A stretch of 64,000 nucleotides of DNA from Oceanobacillus alkalisoli (GCF_021556485.1 NZ_JAKGBW010000019.1:1-64000), one strand, 5' to 3'; positions 34,959-44,582 are shown, counted from the stretch's first letter. Numbers and translations: made by a program. The notes: generated by a model from the letters alone, not told the origin.

Positions 34959-36424
34959 ATTGGACGGTTGTTACCCCTTTATTAATTTTTCTTATTACGA
35001 TTTTTATTATTGGTATGTGGTCAAGCAGAAAGATGTCAGAAGCTGAAGGATTTTTAAATGATTACTTTCTTGGAAGCAGGGAATTCGGTGGGTTGCTTCT
35101 TGCCATGACAATGGTTGCTACATATGGAAGTGCCTCCAGTTTCCTTGGCGGTCCGGGTGCTGCCTATACGATTGGGTTCGGCTGGGTCCTGCTTGCCATG
35201 TCTCAGCTTGCGACCGGATATTTCGTATTGCTTATCCTTGGGAAAAAATTTGCGATTGTTGCAAGGCGCTATAATGCGGTTACGTTGATTGACTTTTTAA
35301 AAGAAAGATATCAGAGTAAAGCGGTTGTTCTGCTTGCAGCTTTTAGTATTATCGTATTCTTATTCTCCGCGATGGCAGCCCAATGGGTTGGGGGAGCCTA
35401 TCTTATTCAATCCTTGACCGGGATTAGTTATATTGGTTCCTTATTCATTTTCACCGTTTCAGTTTTGGTGTATGTTACAATCGGTGGTTTCCGGGCAGTT
35501 GTTGTCACCGATGCGGTGCAGGGAATCATTATGGTCGTTGGTACATTATTCCTTCTAGCCGCTGTGATTATTGCTGGAGGCGGGTTATCGAATATATTTG
35601 CTGACTTAACAGCGATCAACCCAAACTTGATTACTCCGTTCGGTCATGACGGTTCGTTGACGGCCGCTTATGTGTCGTCTTATTGGATTCTTGTTGGAGT
35701 CGGAGTTGTTGCTCTTCCGCAAATTGCAGTTCGTGCGATGTCTTATCGTGATTCGAAGGCGATGCACCGTGCTATTATCATTGGAACAGTTGTTGTAGGG
35801 ACACTTATGCTTGGGATGCATCTGATTGGAGTATTTGCCAGGCCAGTCCTACCTGGCGTTGAAGTGGCCGATCAAGTGATTCCGCTCATTGCGTTAGAAG
35901 TGCTGCCACCATGGCTCGCTGGTATCATTTTATCTGCACCACTTGCAGCAATCATGTCAACGGTAGACTCGCTTCTATTACTCGTTAGTTCATCCGTTGT
36001 AAAAGACGTGTATATCAACTATATGAAACCAAAAGCAACGGACCGACAAATCAAAAATGTAAGTATGGGTGTTACAGCCGTCATTGGAATTGTTGCATTT
36101 GTCCTTGCAATCAGTCCGCCGGAATTACTCATTTATCTAAATCTCTTTGCATTTGGCGGTTTGGAATCGGCCTTCATGTGGCCGCTCATTATGGGGCTTT
36201 ATTGGAAATATGCGAACAAGACTGGAGCGATCGCATCGATGATTACAGGAATTGGTTCGTATATTGCGATTCATTATTATAACCAGGCATATGGGGATTT
36301 ATTTGGTGTCCATACGGTTACCGTACCGGTTTTCCTATCCTTGATTGTGTTTGTTGTCTTCAGTTTGATCTTTAAAGAAAAAGCGTACGAGTTTCCAACG
36401 CAAAATATGAACAAAGGAGCATAG
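34955..36424 (+). CDS. panF: Sodium/pantothenate symporter PanF
   Basis: The 489-residue protein is a sodium-solute symporter with about 13 membrane helices. Motifs agree closely with E. coli PanF as I recall it: FLNDYFLGSREFGG, ATYGSASSFLGGPGAAY and LGKKFAIVARRYNAVTL, which distinguishes it from proline (PutP) or other members. It should import pantothenate with sodium. It is followed by amidase, decarboxylating dehydrogenase, SDR and aldehyde dehydrogenase genes with short gaps, so uptake appears coupled to catabolism rather than coenzyme A synthesis. See the pantothenate-degradation finding. Confidence 0.92.
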   Translation: MNWTVVTPLLIFLITIFIIGMWSSRKMSEAEGFLNDYFLGSREFGGLLLAMTMVATYGSASSFLGGPGAAYTIGFGWVLLAMSQLATGYFVLLILGKKFAIVARRYNAVTLIDFLKERYQSKAVVLLAAFSIIVFLFSAMAAQWVGGAYLIQSLTGISYIGSLFIFTVSVLVYVTIGGFRAVVVTDAVQGIIMVVGTLFLLAAVIIAGGGLSNIFADLTAINPNLITPFGHDGSLTAAYVSSYWILVGVGVVALPQIAVRAMSYRDSKAMHRAIIIGTVVVGTLMLGMHLIGVFARPVLPGVEVADQVIPLIALEVLPPWLAGIILSAPLAAIMSTVDSLLLLVSSSVVKDVYINYMKPKATDRQIKNVSMGVTAVIGIVAFVLAISPPELLIYLNLFAFGGLESAFMWPLIMGLYWKYANKTGAIASMITGIGSYIAIHYYNQAYGDLFGVHTVTVPVFLSLIVFVVFSLIFKEKAYEFPTQNMNKGA

Positions 36425-36532
36425 GTAGGCCATGCTCAGGTTTAAATCAGGCATGCCTCTTATGAATAGATTGGATCCCCGAAAGAGATGGGATTTGCAA
36501 CTTAGAGATAATGAAGAGGGGAGTGAAGGCTT

Positions 36533-38026
36533 GTGAAAGAATTGATGAGCTGGGAAGAATGGGCAGCGCTTGATGCGACTGGATTGGCCGAGTTGATACG
36601 GAAAAAAGAAGCTGCCCCCGAGGAAGTTGCACATCAAGCGAAAAAAGGGATTGAGGCATTGAATTCTGAAATCAGTGCTGTTATTGAAGTGTTTGAAGAC
36701 GTCGTGGAAGACCCGCTGCAAGACGGAATGAATCCGGATGGTGTGTTTGCGGGTGTGCCATTTTTAATGAAAGACTTGGGACCGACAATAAAAGGCAGGC
36801 TTCAGGAGATGGGCTCTTTACTCATGCAGGGCAATCGTCCAGAGATAGATAGTTTTCTTACGACGAAGTTTCGCGGAGCAGGTTTGAATATTATGGGAAG
36901 GACAACGACTCCGGAATTTGGTTTATGCAGTTCTGCGGAAAATCCGGATCTCTATGTGACAAGGAACCCGTGGAATCTTAGGTATACGACATGTGGTTCC
37001 TCCGCTGGTTCGGCTGCATCTGTCGCTGCTGGAATTGTTCCGATTGCTCATGCAACAGATGGTGGCGGCTCGATTCGGATTCCGGCAGGAGTGAATGGAA
37101 ATATTGGACTTAAGCCATCCCGCGGAATTTTTTCTTTAGCTCCGAATGGTTCGGATTTAATGAGTGTTGTGTCGAGTCAGGGAGGACAGACTCGTACGAT
37201 TCGTGATATGGCAGCTTTTGTCGAACATACACGAGGTGGAGCTCCAGGTGAATTCATGCCGTTTTGGTATCCGGACGAGCCTTATACCAAATTAATCAAA
37301 AAAGATCCAGGTAAATTACGGATAGCGGTTTCCCACGAATGGGGCGACTATCAAGCGACACCGGAGATTGTTGCTGAACTCGAAAAGACAGCAAAATTCT
37401 TAGAAAACTTAGGACATGACGTTGAATGGACAGTGCCAGACATTGATTTTCATCTTGCATACGAGGCACAAACGAAAGCGTACATTATGAATTTTTCCCA
37501 AACAATTACTGAAATTTTAGAAGGGCAAAACTTAGAAACGCCTCCTGCTCATTTAGTGGAACCGGTGTGCATCCGGGTGTGGGAAGAGGGCAGGCATGCA
37601 ACATATAGCGAACGGGCAAAAATGCAAGCGCATTTTAATGAGCTATCGCGAACAACAGCTGCATACTTTGAGGAGTGGGACATCATTCTTACGCCAACGA
37701 TGGCGCTTCCGACACCACTCGTTGGAACGACAGAATATTTAACGATGAGTGATAATCCATCCGTTTATGACTGGTTCCACAATCTCTGGAGTATTTTTTC
37801 CTATACGTCGATTGCAAATATTTGTGGAATTCCGGGAATTTCTCTGCCGATGGCTAAACTCCCGAATGGTTTGCCATTTGGAATGCATGCACTTGCCAAG
37901 CAAGGGCAGGATGGACTATTGCTCCAGCTCGGTGCCCAGATTGAACGAGCGCTCGATGGGAAGTGGAACCAAGGCAGGAAGCCGGATATTCACGTAACAA
38001 AAATACATGAACAGCAGTTAAAATAG
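36533..38026 (+). CDS. Amidase-signature enzyme, candidate pantothenase
   Basis: The 497-residue protein is an amidase-signature hydrolase with the Ser-cisSer-Lys triad: Lys in PFLMKDLG (about 80), CGSSAGSAASVAAG (about 155-168) and the nucleophile in GGGSIRIPAG. It starts at GTG 36533 after GAGGGGAG. The PFLMKDLG variant is found in members annotated as 6-aminohexanoate-cyclic-dimer hydrolase-like. Placed between panF and three oxidative genes, it is the natural candidate for hydrolysing pantothenate to pantoate and beta-alanine (EC 3.5.1.22). This is inference from context; the family is broad and other amides are possible. No signal peptide, so cytoplasmic. Confidence 0.82.
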   Translation: MKELMSWEEWAALDATGLAELIRKKEAAPEEVAHQAKKGIEALNSEISAVIEVFEDVVEDPLQDGMNPDGVFAGVPFLMKDLGPTIKGRLQEMGSLLMQGNRPEIDSFLTTKFRGAGLNIMGRTTTPEFGLCSSAENPDLYVTRNPWNLRYTTCGSSAGSAASVAAGIVPIAHATDGGGSIRIPAGVNGNIGLKPSRGIFSLAPNGSDLMSVVSSQGGQTRTIRDMAAFVEHTRGGAPGEFMPFWYPDEPYTKLIKKDPGKLRIAVSHEWGDYQATPEIVAELEKTAKFLENLGHDVEWTVPDIDFHLAYEAQTKAYIMNFSQTITEILEGQNLETPPAHLVEPVCIRVWEEGRHATYSERAKMQAHFNELSRTTAAYFEEWDIILTPTMALPTPLVGTTEYLTMSDNPSVYDWFHNLWSIFSYTSIANICGIPGISLPMAKLPNGLPFGMHALAKQGQDGLLLQLGAQIERALDGKWNQGRKPDIHVTKIHEQQLK

Positions 38027-38050
38027 ATTTGGTAAAAGAGGATGATGGAG

Positions 38051-39124
38051 ATGAAAGAATACAAGATTGCGGTGCTACCTGGAGACGGAATCGGTCCTGA
38101 GGTGACAGGAGAAGCAGTAAAAGTATTAGAACAGCTAGCGGAAATGGATTCTAGTTTCCGTTTTGAAACGAAGAGATTCAATTGGAATAGCGAGTATTAT
38201 TTAGAGCACGGGAAAATGATGCCTGAGGATGGACTCGAACAGCTGAAAGAATTCGATGCCATTTTATTCGGTGCTATCGGAGATCCTCGCGTACCGGATC
38301 CCGTATCGATTTGGGAATTGATTCTTCCAATTCGGAAAAACTTCCAGCAGTTTATTAACTTCCGGCCGATTAAATTGCTGCGTGGTTTGGAAAGTACATT
38401 GAAAAAAGAAGTGCCGATCGATTTCGTTATTGTCCGGGAGAACAGTGAAGGGGAATATACGGACTCTGGCGGTGCAATGTTTCATGGGGAAACTCGGGAA
38501 ATGGCTCTGCAAAATATGGTGATGACGCGGCAGGGCGTCGAGCAGATTGCTAGATTTGCGTATGATTATGCTCGTGCAAATGGCAGGAAAAAGGTGACGA
38601 ATGCAACGAAATCGAATGTTATGCTCCATACAATGACGTTTTGGGACCGGATTGTTGAGGAGGTGGCGGCAGAAAATAAAGATATCGCTTATGAAAGATA
38701 TTATATCGACGCGCTTGCTGCTTATTTTGTCCAGCGTCCGGAAACTTTTGATGTCGTATTAGCTTCGAACCTTTTTGGGGATATTTTATCTGATCTTGGC
38801 TCAGCAATTGTCGGTGGCCTCGGACTTGCGCCATCTGGAAATATTAATCCGTCGGGTGAATTTCCTTCGATGTTTGAAGCGGTCCATGGTTCAGCGCCGG
38901 ATATTGCAGGGAAAGGCATCGCAAATCCAATCGCACAAATCTGGTCAGCCGCTTTAATGCTTGAGCATTTGGGAAGAAAGGATCTCCATGATGCAGTTCT
39001 GCGAGCAATCGAAGAAGTTTTAGTAGAGAAAAAAGTATTGACTCCAGATATTGGCGGAAATGCCTCAACGCAAGCTGTCGGTAATGCAATCATAGATAAA
39101 CTGGAAGCAGGAGGGCTTGAATGA
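38051..39124 (+). CDS. Isopropylmalate/tartrate dehydrogenase-family beta-decarboxylating enzyme, candidate dimethylmalate dehydrogenase
   Basis: The protein (357 residues from ATG 38051) belongs to the isocitrate/isopropylmalate dehydrogenase superfamily: LPGDGIGPEV (N-terminus), RENSEGEY with the catalytic Tyr, SNLFGDILSDLG with metal-binding Asp, and HGSAPDIAGKGIANP for NAD. It most resembles tartrate/D-malate dehydrogenases (TtuC/DmlA). These oxidise a 2-hydroxy-3-substituted succinate and remove CO2. 3,3-Dimethylmalate is such a substrate, giving 2-oxoisovalerate (EC 1.1.1.84), the last step of pantothenate degradation. ATG 38051 has a better distance from AAGAGG than ATG 38042. D-malate or tartrate remain alternatives. 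Confidence 0.85.
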   Translation: MKEYKIAVLPGDGIGPEVTGEAVKVLEQLAEMDSSFRFETKRFNWNSEYYLEHGKMMPEDGLEQLKEFDAILFGAIGDPRVPDPVSIWELILPIRKNFQQFINFRPIKLLRGLESTLKKEVPIDFVIVRENSEGEYTDSGGAMFHGETREMALQNMVMTRQGVEQIARFAYDYARANGRKKVTNATKSNVMLHTMTFWDRIVEEVAAENKDIAYERYYIDALAAYFVQRPETFDVVLASNLFGDILSDLGSAIVGGLGLAPSGNINPSGEFPSMFEAVHGSAPDIAGKGIANPIAQIWSAALMLEHLGRKDLHDAVLRAIEEVLVEKKVLTPDIGGNASTQAVGNAIIDKLEAGGLE

Positions 39125-39870
39125 CATTTAAAACTAAAACAATCATCGTAACAGGTGCTGGTGGTGGTATGGGAAAAGCGACGGTAGAATCCTTGCTCGA
39201 AGAAGGGGCGAATGTCATCGGATGTGATTTGAATGTTGCAGCCTTATCTGAACTGGAAGACAACCCTCGCTTTCAAGCGGTTGCAGGAGACTTGTTAGAC
39301 GAAGCTGCTGTACAGCATATTTTTGAAGAGGCAAAGCGTAAGTTCGGTTCTGTTGATGGACTTGCGAATGTTCATGGGATTGCGCAGAGTGCGACACCGA
39401 TAGAGGAGTGCAGCTTATCTGAATACCGAAAAATTATCGATGTGAATATGACAAGTATCTTTTTAACTTGCCGGGAAGCTGCCAAATATATGAAGGGGCA
39501 AGGAAGTGGAAAAATCGTTAATATCGGTTCTGTTTCCGTGACGCGGCCACGGCCTGGTCTGCAGGCTTATGTCGCTTCAAAGGGAGCTGTAGAGTCCTTT
39601 ACGAAAGCATTAGCACTTGAGCTTGCGCCGCACCATGTGACTGCGAATGTACTCCATCCAGGACCAGCTGATACATCGATGCTTGGTGAATTCACTGCTG
39701 AAGGCGGCAGTGTCGATGATACGAAAAAGGAAGTATTTGAAAGTAGTGTACCGCTTGGAAGATTGCTGCAGCCAGCAGATATTGCTAAATCGGTGAAGTA
39801 TTTACTGTCTGATTCAGCTGAAATGATTACCGGGGCTGTTTTACATGTTGACGGAGGAAGAAATATTTAA
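39121..39870 (+). CDS. SDR-family oxidoreductase, candidate pantoate 4-dehydrogenase
   Basis: The 249-residue protein is a classical short-chain dehydrogenase: TGAGGGMG (about 11-18), NVHGIAQSAT, Ser in NIGSVS and the YVASKGA active site. It overlaps the preceding gene by four bases (ATGA), so it is translationally coupled. The Asp after the second strand (VIGCDLN) favours NAD over NADP. In the pathway proposed here it would oxidise the primary alcohol of pantoate to 4-dehydropantoate (EC 1.1.1.106). Context is the only evidence for that substrate. Confidence 0.82.
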   Translation: MTFKTKTIIVTGAGGGMGKATVESLLEEGANVIGCDLNVAALSELEDNPRFQAVAGDLLDEAAVQHIFEEAKRKFGSVDGLANVHGIAQSATPIEECSLSEYRKIIDVNMTSIFLTCREAAKYMKGQGSGKIVNIGSVSVTRPRPGLQAYVASKGAVESFTKALALELAPHHVTANVLHPGPADTSMLGEFTAEGGSVDDTKKEVFESSVPLGRLLQPADIAKSVKYLLSDSAEMITGAVLHVDGGRNI

Positions 39871-39896
39871 CTTACAACAAAAAGGGGAGAGTTCGC

Positions 39897-41339
39897 TTGA
39901 AAACATATGAGATGTATATCAATGGAGAATGGGTGAAAAGTGCAGATAGTGCAATAATTGATGTGCTGAATCCTGCAAGCAGTGAGAAAATCGGGGAGAT
40001 ACCGCGAGGCACAAAGGAAGACGTGGACCGGGCTGTTCAAGCTGCCACAGCTGCTTTTCGCTCGGAGGAATGGCGAACGTATTCCGCCTTTGACCGGGGA
40101 GATATTTTATTTGCTATTGCCGAGAAGCTACAGGCGAATAGGGATGAATTAGCTGAGCTTGAAACGACAGATGTTGGAAAGCCGCTTTCCCAAGGGTATG
40201 CCGATGTGGATGCAGCAATTCGCTATTTCCGTTTTTATGGCGGAGCGGCTGACAAAGTAATGGGAGATACAATTCCGATTCAAGACGGGTTGCTTGATTA
40301 TGTCGTACGCGAACCGGTCGGGGTAACTGCTCATATCATTCCGTGGAATTACCCGCTGCAGATTATTTCCCGAAGTGTTGCTGCGGCAATCGCGACTGGG
40401 AATACAGTTGTTGTGAAAAGTGCGGAGGATACACCACTCACGGCGCTCCGTCTCAGCGAATTTTTTGCTGAGTTGGATTTGCCTAGAGGTGTGTTCAACC
40501 ATGTGACAGGTTACGGTTATGAAGCGGGGGCAGCTTTAGCAGGTCACCCACTTATAAACCAGGTAACATTCACTGGCTCGGTTGCAACTGGAATTTCCGT
40601 TGGTCAGGCCGCAATGGCGAATGTCGTCCCCGCCACATTAGAGCTTGGTGGGAAGTCACCGAATATCGTGTTTGCCGATTGTGATGTTGAAGCGACGGTT
40701 GCCGGTGTTGTCCGCTCGATAGTTCAAAATGCGGGCCAGACCTGTTCTGCAGGAGCACGATTGCTCGTTGAGGAATCGTTTAAAGAAGAATTTTTGGAAA
40801 AAGTATTGGAACAGTTCGGGAAATTGTCAATTGGTGCTGGTATCGAGGATAAAGATATTGGTCCGATTTTAAATGAAAGACAATTTGACCGCGTGATGGG
40901 TATGATCAATATTGCACGGGAAGAGGGAGAGATTCTCTTTGGCGGCAATCCAGTGACGGTTGAGGGCTACGAGGGCGGATTTTATATCGAGCCAACGATT
41001 GTCGATGGAGTGAGCACAAATAGCAGAATTGCCCAAGAGGAAGTATTTGGTCCAGTGCTTACCGTATTTACGTTTAAAGACACAGAAGAGGCGTTGGAAT
41101 TAGCCAACAGTACGGAATATGGGTTAGTTGCCGGTGTTTGGACGAAGGATATTAACCGGGCCCATTATTTAGCAAGCAGAATCGATTCCGGTCAGGTATT
41201 CATCAACAACTACGGTGCTGGCGGTGGTGTTCAGATGCCATTTGGCGGCTATAAAAAGAGCGGCTTCGGCAGAGAAAAAGGCTGGGCTGCGCTGGATAAC
41301 TATACGACCCTAAAAAACGTGGCCGTGAAGTATAGATAG
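39897..41339 (+). CDS. Aldehyde dehydrogenase, candidate aldopantoate dehydrogenase
   Basis: The 480-residue protein is a full-length NAD-dependent aldehyde dehydrogenase: IIPWNYPL, FTGSVATG (cofactor loop), the general base Glu in LELGGKSPN and the catalytic Cys in NAGQTCSAG (about 285). It starts at TTG 39897 after AAGGGGAG. It is the last gene of the operon and is followed by a terminator. In the proposed scheme it converts 4-dehydropantoate to 3,3-dimethylmalate, which the upstream decarboxylating dehydrogenase then uses. Family certainty is high; the substrate is inferred. Confidence 0.88.
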   Translation: MKTYEMYINGEWVKSADSAIIDVLNPASSEKIGEIPRGTKEDVDRAVQAATAAFRSEEWRTYSAFDRGDILFAIAEKLQANRDELAELETTDVGKPLSQGYADVDAAIRYFRFYGGAADKVMGDTIPIQDGLLDYVVREPVGVTAHIIPWNYPLQIISRSVAAAIATGNTVVVKSAEDTPLTALRLSEFFAELDLPRGVFNHVTGYGYEAGAALAGHPLINQVTFTGSVATGISVGQAAMANVVPATLELGGKSPNIVFADCDVEATVAGVVRSIVQNAGQTCSAGARLLVEESFKEEFLEKVLEQFGKLSIGAGIEDKDIGPILNERQFDRVMGMINIAREEGEILFGGNPVTVEGYEGGFYIEPTIVDGVSTNSRIAQEEVFGPVLTVFTFKDTEEALELANSTEYGLVAGVWTKDINRAHYLASRIDSGQVFINNYGAGGGVQMPFGGYKKSGFGREKGWAALDNYTTLKNVAVKYR

Positions 41340-41353
41340 TTTCAAGTCATGAG

Positions 41354-41396
41354 AAGAGAGGTTGGAGAGTTTGTTTCTCCGGCTTCTCTTATTTTT
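41354..41396 (+). terminator. Rho-independent terminator after the panF operon
   Basis: An imperfect stem (AAGAGAGGTTGGAGA with TCTCCGGCTTCTCTT) is followed by ATTTTTC. Confidence 0.65.
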
Positions 41397-41592
41397 CTTC
41401 TAATTAACCCTTTCTTCTTTCCATACGCTTCGAAATCTTCATTTCACCTAAGCTATTTAAAGTTTTCCAGAGCTTTTCTACCCATCATTATTAAACTTCA
41501 CTAACTTGCTTATGTTCTGCAATGAAAACATAATAAGTATATACCGTGCATTGCCACTCTCAAATATATTAATGTATACTAGGGGTATTTCA

Positions 41593-41938
41593 ATGGATAA
41601 AAGAATACTGGTAGATAGTGATCTTCAAAAAGGTCATATGCTAATTCTTGTGCTAGATCAATCTAACTTTCCAGTCCATTCAGCATTATGGCTCTTTGAT
41701 GAAGAGAGGGATAGTTGGCGCCTTTTATTCGCGTCAGAGGAAGTTGGAGGAGCATGAGCCGCTGAAAGCTTATGAAGCGATTTATGACGTGTTAAATAAG
41801 ATTAAAAAAAGACAACACGCGATTTGATATCACGCTCGATAATTTATCAGTAGTTGGCCCGTCGGATAACTTAATAAAAGATATCGGTACAGCAGTTCAA
41901 ACAGGTCGGAAAAGTATAGAAGGAATACGATTTACCTG
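41593..41938 (+). pseudogene. Frameshifted remnant of a hypothetical gene
   Basis: The first frame reads MDKRILVDSDLQKGH, HSALWLFDEERDSWRLLFAS and then loses homology at a frameshift near 41752. A second frame gives HEPLKAYEAIYDVLNKIKKR, and a third gives FDITLDNLSVVGPSDNLIKD and ISGIRF-like EGIRFT before stopping near 41938. The pieces join into a single protein of about 115 residues seen as a hypothetical protein in other Bacillales, by recall. At least two frameshifts make it non-functional. Confidence 0.55.
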
Positions 41939-42085
41939 ACGTGCGATCAATAATCAATATAAAAAGATGCATATATTTATAGAGCGCAATGAAATTCTAA
42001 TGCAGGGAGTACACAAAAAGAAGTGGAAAGATTTAATTTTTCCACTTCATTTTGCAACTCTCTTTCAGAAAGGAGTGTTCGAAAC

Positions 42086-42859
42086 ATGCATACCAAACTG
42101 ATTGACTCCCATATCCATTTTGACCTCTATACCCCTGAAGAACAAAAGCAAATAATCAAGTCAATGGACAAGTTTCAGATTGATTGTCTTATCACCGTTT
42201 CGGAAAATCTTGAATCAGCAAAATCTAATCTCGCTTTGTCTAATACATATAATTTTATTCATCCAGCATTCGGTTTTCATCCAGAACAAACGCTTCCTTC
42301 AGAAAAGGAAATCGCACAGCTAACGGAATTTATATTAGCAAATGAACATGAAATGATCGCAATTGGTGAGGTTGGACTGCCATATTACTTAAGACAGGAG
42401 ACAAATCTTGAACAAGAAAAATATATCGACCTGCTCGAGCATTTTATCATGCTTGCAAAGCGAACGCGGAAACCAATCATACTCCATGCTGTTTATGAAG
42501 ATGCGCCTATTGTATGTTCCTTACTTGAGAAACACTCTATTGTTAAAGCACATTTTCATTGGTTTAAAGGAGAGGATAAAATGATAGAAAGAATGCTTTC
42601 GAATGGCTACTTTATTTCCGTAACGCCAGACATCGTTTATAAGCCTAAAATTCAGCATATCGTCATGCAATATCCGCTTGAACAATTGATGGTGGAAACA
42701 GACGGACCTTGGCCTTTCTCCGGACCATTCGAAAATAGACAGACCCACCCAAAAATGATGCATGAATCAGTTAAGATGATTGCAAGCTTAAAACAAATCG
42801 ATAAAACAGCGGTTTACCAACAACTTTATAAAAACACAAGAGATTTTTATGTTCTATAA
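42086..42859 (+). CDS. TatD-family metal-dependent hydrolase
   Basis: The protein (257 residues from ATG 42086, after AAGGAG) is a TatD amidohydrolase-fold enzyme: metal His pair in DSHIHFD, Glu in IGEVGLPYY, His in PIILHAV, and the final Asp in VETDGPWP. TatD proteins are metal-dependent DNases or hydrolases acting in the cytoplasm. It is divergent in detail from housekeeping TatD (YabD), so it is likely the QatD-like or accessory subgroup, and it stands alone here without qat genes. It appears intact. The physiological substrate is not known. Confidence 0.85.
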   Translation: MHTKLIDSHIHFDLYTPEEQKQIIKSMDKFQIDCLITVSENLESAKSNLALSNTYNFIHPAFGFHPEQTLPSEKEIAQLTEFILANEHEMIAIGEVGLPYYLRQETNLEQEKYIDLLEHFIMLAKRTRKPIILHAVYEDAPIVCSLLEKHSIVKAHFHWFKGEDKMIERMLSNGYFISVTPDIVYKPKIQHIVMQYPLEQLMVETDGPWPFSGPFENRQTHPKMMHESVKMIASLKQIDKTAVYQQLYKNTRDFYVL

Positions 42860-42913
42860 CTTTGACAAAATATTGCCAAAATCGTGTTGTGACAGACAGG
42901 ATTGGATAAACTA

Positions 42914-42922
42914 TGCTATAAT
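42914..42922 (+). promoter_or_regulatory. Extended -10 promoter of the gltS-like gene
   Basis: The sequence TGCTATAAT is a perfect extended -10 element, about 135 bp before the symporter start. No good -35 is seen, which is usual for extended -10 promoters. Confidence 0.5.
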
Positions 42923-43057
42923 AGTCGAGTCGTGTTTTCCTCATTTTGTTAACTTATGCTAGATTGCCTTCGTTTAAACTTTTTTAAAATACACATGGTT
43001 TACATGTGCCTCTTTTTAACCCATATTATCTTACATCACGAGAAGGGAGTTACATAT

Positions 43058-44404
43058 ATGGAGTTTACTTTATGGGATGTCCTGACGGATTTAGGACTAT
43101 TATCGTTGTTACTGTTAGTAGGAATGGTTTTACGTGCAAGGTTAATATTCCTGCAACGTTCGTTTATGCCGGCAAGTATTATTGCCGGAATTTTGGGCTT
43201 GATATTGGGGTCGAATGGTTTTCAGATCATCCCGTTTTCTGATTTTATTGGAACATACCCGAGTGTACTGATTGCTATCGTATTCGCTTCCATCCCATTA
43301 TCATCAGAGAAATTTAACTGGCAGAAAGTCATGGATAAAGTTGGCGGTTTTTGGTCGTACTCGCAGATTATTATGTTATTGATGTGGGGAATTGGTTTAA
43401 TGTTCGCCTTAATTTTCCTCGTCCCTACCTTTAATGTGCATGATGGATTTGGTTTACTGTTAGCTGCTGGTTTTGTTGGCGGACATGGTACTGCTGCTGC
43501 TCTTGGTGATGCTTTCGCCCAGCAAGGCTGGGAAGAGGCTACTTCACTTGCAATGACATCTGCAACGATTGGTGCAATTGTTGCTATCGGAGTAGGCCTG
43601 CTCTTAATCCGTTCTGCGGCAAATAAGGGGGAAGCGAATTATATAAGCCGCTTTGAGGAACTGCCTACAGAATATCGGACTGGTCTATTGCCAAAAGAGA
43701 AAAGAACTTCCATGGGGAATGATACGGTTTCCAGTATTTCCATCGATCCCCTTGTCTTTCACCTGGCGCTCGTGTTGCTTGTAGCAACCGGGGGTTATTT
43801 TTTAAGTCAATTCGGTGAGCGACTCTTTCCGCAACTTACGATTCCAGCGTTTTCTCTAGCGTTCTTAGTCGGTCTATTTTTAAATATTATGATTCAAAAA
43901 GCTGGAGTGGATCATTATATTGACAAAAACGTTGTAGGAAAAGTAAGCGGCAGTGCGACAGATATCTTGGTAGCTTTTGGAATCGCATCGATAAACTTAA
44001 CAGTTGTAGCAGAGAACATTGTACCATTTTCAATCCTGATTATATTCGGTATCCTTTTTTCTTACTTTTTCTATAAAGTGGTTTCTAAAAATTATTTCCA
44101 GGAAAATTGGTTTGAAAAAGGTATCTTTACGTGGGGCTGGATTACTGGTGCAGTAGCGATGGCAATTGCTTTACTGCGGATTGTCGATCCGAAGATGGAG
44201 AGTAAGACGCTCGATGAATATGGTTTAGCATATATACCAATCGCACCGGTTGAAATTATGCTCATTACCTTCTCACCGATGTTTATTCTGCATGGACGCC
44301 CGTGGTTGTTCGTCACGATAACGGTTGGAATATCTATTCTTATTGTATTTTTCTCTATTCGAAGAGGCTGGGTTACAACGGGACAAAAAGAAAATAGTAA
44401 TTGA
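43058..44404 (+). CDS. gltS: GltS/ESS-family sodium/glutamate-type symporter
   Basis: The protein (448 residues from ATG 43058, after GAAGGGA) has about 11-12 membrane helices and the ESS-family signature GFVGGHGTAAALGDAF near residue 145, with a second re-entrant motif SGSATDILVAFGIAS in the second half. The family imports glutamate with sodium. An earlier in-frame ATG at 42956 lies upstream of the ribosome site and is unlikely. It is a single-gene transcript. Substrate may differ from glutamate in this branch. Confidence 0.82.
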   Translation: MEFTLWDVLTDLGLLSLLLLVGMVLRARLIFLQRSFMPASIIAGILGLILGSNGFQIIPFSDFIGTYPSVLIAIVFASIPLSSEKFNWQKVMDKVGGFWSYSQIIMLLMWGIGLMFALIFLVPTFNVHDGFGLLLAAGFVGGHGTAAALGDAFAQQGWEEATSLAMTSATIGAIVAIGVGLLLIRSAANKGEANYISRFEELPTEYRTGLLPKEKRTSMGNDTVSSISIDPLVFHLALVLLVATGGYFLSQFGERLFPQLTIPAFSLAFLVGLFLNIMIQKAGVDHYIDKNVVGKVSGSATDILVAFGIASINLTVVAENIVPFSILIIFGILFSYFFYKVVSKNYFQENWFEKGIFTWGWITGAVAMAIALLRIVDPKMESKTLDEYGLAYIPIAPVEIMLITFSPMFILHGRPWLFVTITVGISILIVFFSIRRGWVTTGQKENSN

Positions 44405-44423
44405 ATGAATTTCATTAAATTGA

Positions 44424-44475
44424 TTAAACAAAACCACCATGGATTAGGCGCCTAATCAATGGTGGTTTTGTTTAA
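44424..44475 (+). terminator. Long two-part terminator hairpin
   Basis: A 17-bp stem (TTAAACAAAACCACCAT with ATGGTGGTTTTGTTTAA) encloses a second perfect palindrome (GATTAGGCGCCTAATC). The ascending strand ends in a T-rich run. Confidence 0.8.
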
Positions 44476-44582
44476 TAGCTGATCGATTTCCTCTGACAAA
44501 ACTTATGTTATGCTGTTATTGAAGTCAGTTTTTGAAAAATGCGAGTTAACTGTTAATCAAATACATTAAAGGAGGAGAAAGA

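Noticed and set aside
42086-42859. TatD gene as part of a Qat-type defence system
   Set aside because: No qatA, qatB or qatC-like genes lie nearby; the gene stands alone between a pseudogene and a symporter.
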